Assembly (NCBI GenBank): GCA_003223515.1
Contig: QHVI01000019.1
Location: forward strand, 1 to 64,000
Origin: Candidatus Angelobacter sp. Gp1-AA117
GTDB taxonomy: Bacteria > Acidobacteriota > Terriglobia > Terriglobales > Acidobacteriaceae
DNA: 64,000 bases
Direction: 5' to 3'
The notes beneath the pieces were generated by a model. That model saw only the letters and a program-made list of their open reading frames with translations. It did no database searches and was not told the origin of the DNA. Position numbers and translations under genes: made by a program. Below are positions 58,730 to 64,000 of this stretch, one piece after another (the stretch's first letter is position 1; each line of letters starts with the position of its first letter).

Positions 58730-59206
58730 ATGGACCACCTCTTTACACCCTGGCGCTACGCCTATGTCAGCACGGCGGAGAAAAGCGATGGATGCGTTTT
58801 CTGCCATGCTCTGCAACAGAATAATGACGAAAAATCCAGGATCGTCTATCGCGGGCGGCTCTGCTTCATCATCCTGAATACCTTTCCCTACACTTCAGGA
58901 CACGTGATGGTCGTTCCTTATGAGCACATCGACGAATTGCAGAAACTCCCGCCGGATGCAGCCCAGGAAATGATGGAGCTAACCCGGAAACTCGAAGGAG
59001 TTCTGCGCGGGCTTTACCACCCGGACGGCATCAACCTGGGAATGAACATCGGCAAAGCTGCCGGAGCAGGCGTTGCCGGCCATATTCACATGCATGTCCT
59101 TCCCCGCTGGGTAGCTGACGCCAATTTCATGAGCGTGATCGGCGAAACCCGCATTGTCCCGGAGGCGCTCGAGGATACCTACAAGAAGCTGAAGGCACGC
59201 TTCTGA
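58730..59206 (+). CDS. HIT-family protein (Ap4A phosphorylase-like)
   Basis: CVFCHAL; HVMVVPYEHIDEL; GVAGHIHMHVLPRW. Confidence 0.93.
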   Translation: MDHLFTPWRYAYVSTAEKSDGCVFCHALQQNNDEKSRIVYRGRLCFIILNTFPYTSGHVMVVPYEHIDELQKLPPDAAQEMMELTRKLEGVLRGLYHPDGINLGMNIGKAAGAGVAGHIHMHVLPRWVADANFMSVIGETRIVPEALEDTYKKLKARF

Positions 59207-59208
59207 AA

Positions 59209-59690
59209 TCGGTAAATGGGTGATGACAACGTGTAAATGAGTAATTTGGTAAATGGGGTTAATTGAAAACCCTCAACCATAGCGCGGCAGGCCGCAACCA
59301 ACGGCAAAACCTTTGCAACACAGAGGAACAGAGTAAGCAGAGGCAATAAGAATCAAAACCTTAACCACGGAGACACGGAGAACACTGAGACCCGGAGAAA
59401 AACGATAAGAACTTTGTGGAGGTGATCCGATATTTACCTTCCCGCCGAAGGCAAGTCTCATCCGCAAATACCTGAGGAAAAGGGAGGTCACGGAGAAGCG
59501 CCAAATTCTTTTCTGGCCGCGAAGAATTTGAAAGATACCAATGCAGAGGCCGCAGGGAGCGCAGAGTGGTTAGTGAATGTTATATCCGAAGCGGCTCTCT
59601 TGATGAAACCACTCATGCATCATTGTTCAAGAATCGGCCGCAGACCGACCCGATTGACCCATTTTCCAAATTACTCATTTACCTATTCCT
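59209..59690. repeat. R3 inverted-repeat arms (locus C) flanking R2 copy B
   Basis: aaatgagtaatttggtaaatgggg (near 59236) and ccattttccaaattactcattt (near 59659). Confidence 0.7.
59272..59510. repeat. Interspersed repeat R2, long copy B
   Basis: Near-identical over about 165 bp to 30230-30395. Confidence 0.9.
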
Positions 59691-59758
59691 GCCGGGCTGC
59701 ATCCTTCCGGTCAACCGCATCCTACTAATCATCCCGAGATAAGAGGAGAGATCCCCGC

Positions 59759-60637
59759 ATGCCTCATTACGGAATTCTTCGTGACCAGAAACTTGACGAT
59801 GTTGAAGACATTCGCGGCGCCGACGTCTATGGCGTAAACGATGAAAAACTTGGAACCATCGATGACGTAATCTTCAATCACTCCAGCGGCGACATTCGCT
59901 ATGTTGTGGTCAGCACCGGACTGCTTTCACGAAAGAAATTCATGGTGCCTGCCAACCGCGTTTCACCGTATGGGAACCATGACGATAAATTCTATGCAGA
60001 GCTCGATAAAGAGCGACTGGAGATGCTGCCGGAGTTCAACGACGAGACGCTTAAATCAGAGAGCGACTGGAATGATTACGAAAGACGGTACGAGGAACAC
60101 TGGAGAACGACCGGTGATGTTCTCCACCACGAACAGACGGGGCGCATCATCACTCCTCCGACCGAAGAGATCGTGGGCAGCGGAGGTGCGAATCTCTCAC
60201 AAAGGGATCGCGAGAGCCTGGCCCGCGACTTTACTCCGGAGAAGCGCGGCAAGCAGGATGAGTATCTGGGTGTGGCTCCCAGCGGCGATGACGTCACTTT
60301 GCGTCCGAAGAAACCATCGATCGGTGGCCGCAGAGATGTAGAGCTGATGCAGCAAGGCAGATCGAGGCAGGAACCTTCACCAACTTTTAAGCAGGGTACT
60401 GTCAGCGCAGATCAGTCGCTGGAAGAATCACACGTGGCTGACCAGCCCGGCCTGCAGGAACCCGGCATCTACAAAGTAGACGCCGTTCCCGAGGCGGAGA
60501 AGAGGTCAGACATGAACGAGCCTCTCAATGCCAACTACGGACGTCGCTGGATTGGCTTTCAGAACCGCCTGCGCGAAGGCCGCGACAAAGTCGTAGGCGG
60601 TTGCCCGCTCTGCGGCACACAGAAGAAAGTCGCGTAA
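59759..60637 (+). CDS. PRC-barrel domain protein with C-terminal CPLCG motif
   Basis: VEDIRGADVYGVNDEKLGTIDDVIFNHSSGDIRYVVVSTG; terminal GGCPLCGTQKKVA. Confidence 0.82.
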   Translation: MPHYGILRDQKLDDVEDIRGADVYGVNDEKLGTIDDVIFNHSSGDIRYVVVSTGLLSRKKFMVPANRVSPYGNHDDKFYAELDKERLEMLPEFNDETLKSESDWNDYERRYEEHWRTTGDVLHHEQTGRIITPPTEEIVGSGGANLSQRDRESLARDFTPEKRGKQDEYLGVAPSGDDVTLRPKKPSIGGRRDVELMQQGRSRQEPSPTFKQGTVSADQSLEESHVADQPGLQEPGIYKVDAVPEAEKRSDMNEPLNANYGRRWIGFQNRLREGRDKVVGGCPLCGTQKKVA

Positions 60638-60653
60638 GCATTAACATGTGCTT

Positions 60654-60683
60654 AAGGGACACTGTGATCGGTGTCCCTTTTTC
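60654..60683 (+). terminator. Intrinsic terminator
   Basis: AAGGGACAC-TGTGATCG-GTGTCCCTTTTTC. Confidence 0.88.
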
Positions 60684-60714
60684 TTTCTGCTGTTTTGCGT
60701 CCTTTGCGGTTAAG

Positions 60715-61407
60715 TTAATCCAATGCATGTCTCAGCGCCGCCCGCGCCAGAATGCGCGTGGAATCCAGCACTGGAAGAGGGGTTTCTTCATCGCCAACCA
60801 GCAGCGGCAACTCGGTGCAGCCCAGCACCACGGCATCACAACCGCCGCCTTTCATCCTTTCGATGACCTGCTGGAAATAGAAAAGAGATTCGAGCTTCTG
60901 CTCTCCCCTGACCAGTTCGTCGAAGATAATGTTGTTGATATTCTTCTGCTGGTCGCGGCTGGGAAGAACATATTCGATATCCATCTGCTTCAGCTTCTCC
61001 GGATAGACCGGCCCGTTCACCAGATACCTGGTTCCGGTGATCCCCAACCTTTCATATCCCTGCCGCTGGGCCTCGCGTCCGACTTCTTCCGCAATATGAA
61101 GCCAGGGCAAAGGTGAGCGTGGCAAAACGTGCGGCAGAGCCTCGTGGATCGTATTGTCAGGGGTGATCACGAAATCGGCCCCGGCTCTCTTCAGCGCATC
61201 GGCAGAGCGCAGCATCAGCTCAGCGACCTTCTTCCAGTCGGCTTTTGGCTCAATGTGCTTCATGTAATCAGCCAGGCAGATGTTGTGCAGCGTGACTTCC
61301 GGATGGGCGTGCCGCCCCATGAGCGGCTCGGCTTCAAGGCAGATAGTCCGGTAGCAGAGCGCCGCGCCCTCTGAACTGCATCCGAGAATCCCGATATGTT
61401 TGTTCAT
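60715..61407 (-). CDS. Aspartate/glutamate racemase family protein
   Basis: IGILGCSSEGAALCYRTI; DFVITPDNTIHEALP; GCDAVVLGCTELPLLV. Confidence 0.9.
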   Translation of the reverse strand: MNKHIGILGCSSEGAALCYRTICLEAEPLMGRHAHPEVTLHNICLADYMKHIEPKADWKKVAELMLRSADALKRAGADFVITPDNTIHEALPHVLPRSPLPWLHIAEEVGREAQRQGYERLGITGTRYLVNGPVYPEKLKQMDIEYVLPSRDQQKNINNIIFDELVRGEQKLESLFYFQQVIERMKGGGCDAVVLGCTELPLLVGDEETPLPVLDSTRILARAALRHALD

Positions 61408-62447
61408 AGGGCGAGAGAGTCAATCCTTTGCAGAAATTCCAGCTTCTTCTCCGGAGGCAGGAACGACGCTTCAAAGGAGTTGCGGGCCAACTCCCGCAGA
61501 TGCTCTTCAGAAAACCCGAACTCCTGCTGGACAATTTCATATTCGTGATTGAGGGTGGTCTGAAACATCTCAGGATCGTCAGTATTCAACGTAACCATGA
61601 TTCCATTTTCAAACATTACTTTTACTGGATGCTCATGAAGCGTTTTGCAGACGCCTGTGCGCAGGTTGCTGGAGACACAAACTTCCACCGGAACCTGCTT
61701 TTGTGCGAGCACCTCCAGCAGTTCAGGATCGTGGGGAATGGACAAGCCGTGTCCAATGCGCTCCGCGCCGATGTTGAGGGCTGCCCATACCGACTCCGGT
61801 CCTGTGGTTTCCCCTGCGTGCGCTGTGAGGCGCAGACCCCGATCAGCAGCTTTTTTATATAAATCTTTGAACTGCTCCGCAGGCCCTTTGCTCTCGATCC
61901 CCCCAATACCAATACCAACAACATTGCGGTCGCGTAGGATGGCGGCAAGGTCGAAGACCTTTTCCGCCGCCTCAACCCCGAAATGACGTACCGCATCGAA
62001 AATCCAGAGCAGCGAGACGCCAAAATCCCGCTCCCCTCGCTGGCGTCCTCTTTCCAGGCCTTCAAAGATCGGTTCGAACTGTTGCCCGCGCCAATGAACG
62101 ACTCCCACGCTTACGTAAACCTCGGCATGTAGAACACTCCGGCGGCTGAGTTTCTCCATGAGCCGCAAGGTAACCAGTTCGTAGTCTTCCGGCGTGCGCA
62201 GGCGCTCGGTCACCGCCTTGAAGGCCATCATGAAGCCCATAAAGTCGGTGAAGGAGTAGAGGCGCTGGACGTCTTTTTCGCTCAGCAGGCCTCCACTGCC
62301 TTCCGTGTTGTAGCGGTTATTTTCCGTAGGCAGCGGAGTATTATGCCGGCGGCTGAGTTCCGCCAGAGTTGCCGGTTCTACGCTGCCTTCCAGATGCAGA
62401 TGCAGCTCTGCCTTGGGAAGCCCCGCGACCAGACTGCCGGATTTCAT
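61404..62447 (-). CDS. add: Adenosine deaminase family protein
   Basis: LPKAELHLHLEGSVEPATL; LTAHAGETTGPESVWAAL; RIGHGLSIPHDPELL; TLNTDDPEMF. Confidence 0.93.
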   Translation of the reverse strand: MKSGSLVAGLPKAELHLHLEGSVEPATLAELSRRHNTPLPTENNRYNTEGSGGLLSEKDVQRLYSFTDFMGFMMAFKAVTERLRTPEDYELVTLRLMEKLSRRSVLHAEVYVSVGVVHWRGQQFEPIFEGLERGRQRGERDFGVSLLWIFDAVRHFGVEAAEKVFDLAAILRDRNVVGIGIGGIESKGPAEQFKDLYKKAADRGLRLTAHAGETTGPESVWAALNIGAERIGHGLSIPHDPELLEVLAQKQVPVEVCVSSNLRTGVCKTLHEHPVKVMFENGIMVTLNTDDPEMFQTTLNHEYEIVQQEFGFSEEHLRELARNSFEASFLPPEKKLEFLQRIDSLAL

Positions 62448-63991
62448 CCCTGGCTACTGGCGAGCGTTTGATTTGCAAACTCGCTGTGACGGCGGCTGTA
62501 TAAAAAGTAGATGATAAGTCCGATTGCTAACCAAAGGAAGAAACGTATCCATGTCACCACCAGCAGCCCGGCCATCAACGAAACGCAGAGCACAACAGAG
62601 ATGATGGGGAAGAGCGGCACAAACGGCACCCGGAAAGCGCGCGGACGATTGGGCTGGTTCTTTCGCAGAAAGATCACACCCAGCGAAACCAGCACAAAAG
62701 CAAATAGCGTCCCTATATTCGACAGGTCGGCGGCCTGGCCGATATCTACAAGTCCAGCGGGAATGCCGACGAGAAAACCAGCAATCCAGGTGGACCAGTG
62801 CGGAGTTTTGAAAATAGGATGCAGTGATGAGAAAAACCGGGGCAGCAGTCCATCGCGCGACATGGCAAACCAGATGCGCGTCTGGCCGTATTGAAAGACC
62901 AATAGCGATGAAATCATCCCCATCAGAGCGCCGATAATGATGACGGTCTGAAAGAAGTGATTGGCCCCGAGTTGCTTCAGCGCGTAAATGACAGGAGCAT
63001 CGCTGGCTTCTCCGGCCATGCCGAAGGTCTGGTAGGGCATCATGCCGAGCAACACGATAGCCACACCGATATAGAGAATTGTGCAAACGATGAGAGAGGC
63101 GATGATGCCGAATGGCAGATCGTGTTGCGGATTGCGCGCCTCTTCCGCCGCAGTCGATACCGAGTCGAAGCCAATGTAGGTAAAGAAAATGATCGCGCCG
63201 CCGGCCATGATGCCCGGAAAGCCGCTGGGCGCAAAGGGATGCCAGTTTGTCGGCCGCACCAGCATTCCTCCTACTACAAGAAACAGCAGGATCGCGCCGA
63301 TTTTGACCAGTACCATGATGTTATTCGCCCGGGCGGATTCGCGCACGCCGCGCACCAGCAAAACAGTCAGAACAAAAACGATCAGGAAGGCGGGGAAATT
63401 GAAATAGGAATGGCTCCATCCATCCGGGGTAAAGACAGGCGTGGACCATTTATCAGGAAGGTTGAGCCCGAAGGCCGCCAACTGTGCTTTGAAATAACCA
63501 CCAAAGCTTACGGCTACGGCTACATTGCTTACCGCATATTCAAGAATCAGGTCCCAGCCGATGATCCATGCAATCAATTCTCCCAAAGTGGCATAACTGT
63601 AGGTGTAGGCGCTGCCCGCAATGGGGATCATCGAGGCGAGCTCCGCGTAACAAAGTCCGGCAAAAGCGCATGCCGCGGCCACCAGCAAAAATGAAATAGC
63701 AATAGCCGGACCCGCCGGTGGACGCCCATACATCGCGAGGTCATGGAGATTTCCATGACGAACCAGGTGCATAAAAAGATCCAGCACCTGGGCTTTATAG
63801 AAAGATGGATCGCCGCTCTCTCCGGCTGCTGCTGTGCCCGTCAGGGCAAAGATGCCTGAGCCGATGATCGCGCCGATTCCCAACGCAGTCAGCGACCACG
63901 GTCCCAGAGATTTTTTCAACCGGTGCTCCGGTTGTTGGGAATCGGCAATAAGTTTGTCGATGGACTTCTTGGCAAAAAATTGATTGGCCAA
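62444..63991 (-). CDS. APC-superfamily amino acid permease
   Basis: SLGPWSLTALGIGAIIGSGIFALTGTAAA; 12-TM pattern; FFTYIGFDSVSTAAEEARNPQHDLPFGI. Confidence 0.94.
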   Translation of the reverse strand: MANQFFAKKSIDKLIADSQQPEHRLKKSLGPWSLTALGIGAIIGSGIFALTGTAAAGESGDPSFYKAQVLDLFMHLVRHGNLHDLAMYGRPPAGPAIAISFLLVAAACAFAGLCYAELASMIPIAGSAYTYSYATLGELIAWIIGWDLILEYAVSNVAVAVSFGGYFKAQLAAFGLNLPDKWSTPVFTPDGWSHSYFNFPAFLIVFVLTVLLVRGVRESARANNIMVLVKIGAILLFLVVGGMLVRPTNWHPFAPSGFPGIMAGGAIIFFTYIGFDSVSTAAEEARNPQHDLPFGIIASLIVCTILYIGVAIVLLGMMPYQTFGMAGEASDAPVIYALKQLGANHFFQTVIIIGALMGMISSLLVFQYGQTRIWFAMSRDGLLPRFFSSLHPIFKTPHWSTWIAGFLVGIPAGLVDIGQAADLSNIGTLFAFVLVSLGVIFLRKNQPNRPRAFRVPFVPLFPIISVVLCVSLMAGLLVVTWIRFFLWLAIGLIIYFLYSRRHSEFANQTLASSQG

Positions 63992-64000
63992 GTCGCGGCT

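Overview
This is a chromosomal window from a soil-type bacterium, probably Acidobacteriota (inferred from the gene repertoire and repeat style, not proven). It begins in tuf and a Thr-Thr-Tyr-Gly tRNA cluster that contains several interrupted tRNA relics. It then carries gamma-glutamyltransferase, DUF5916 outer-membrane protein, ruvB, polysaccharide/UDP-sugar genes and an M48 protease. A dense signalling island follows (about 22.3-38 kb: PilZ, GGEEF, NtrC-type, LuxR/NarL, FliA/WhiG-type sigma factor, three further PAS/hybrid histidine kinases). Next is a six-gene hydrogenase-4/complex-I-like operon whose large subunit lacks the NiFe-ligating cysteines (Ehr-like), preceded by an ArsR regulator. 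The remainder is thiL, a radical SAM gene, a cluster of thioredoxin-fold genes, rpsA, HIT, PRC-barrel, and a permease-add-racemase operon. The strongest hidden signal is a peroxiredoxin gene on the minus strand (54652..54164). The ORF caller split it because an in-frame TGA sits exactly at the peroxidatic cysteine position (PLDWSPT-TGA-SNEM), and a two-tier stem-loop lies 13-47 nt downstream. This makes it a candidate selenocysteine peroxiredoxin. Other signals worth follow-up are palindrome-interrupted tRNA relics, arrays of short perfect hairpins, several interspersed intergenic repeat families, and a repeated AGTACT motif ahead of a stand-alone sigma factor. All family assignments are by eye; no database search was run.
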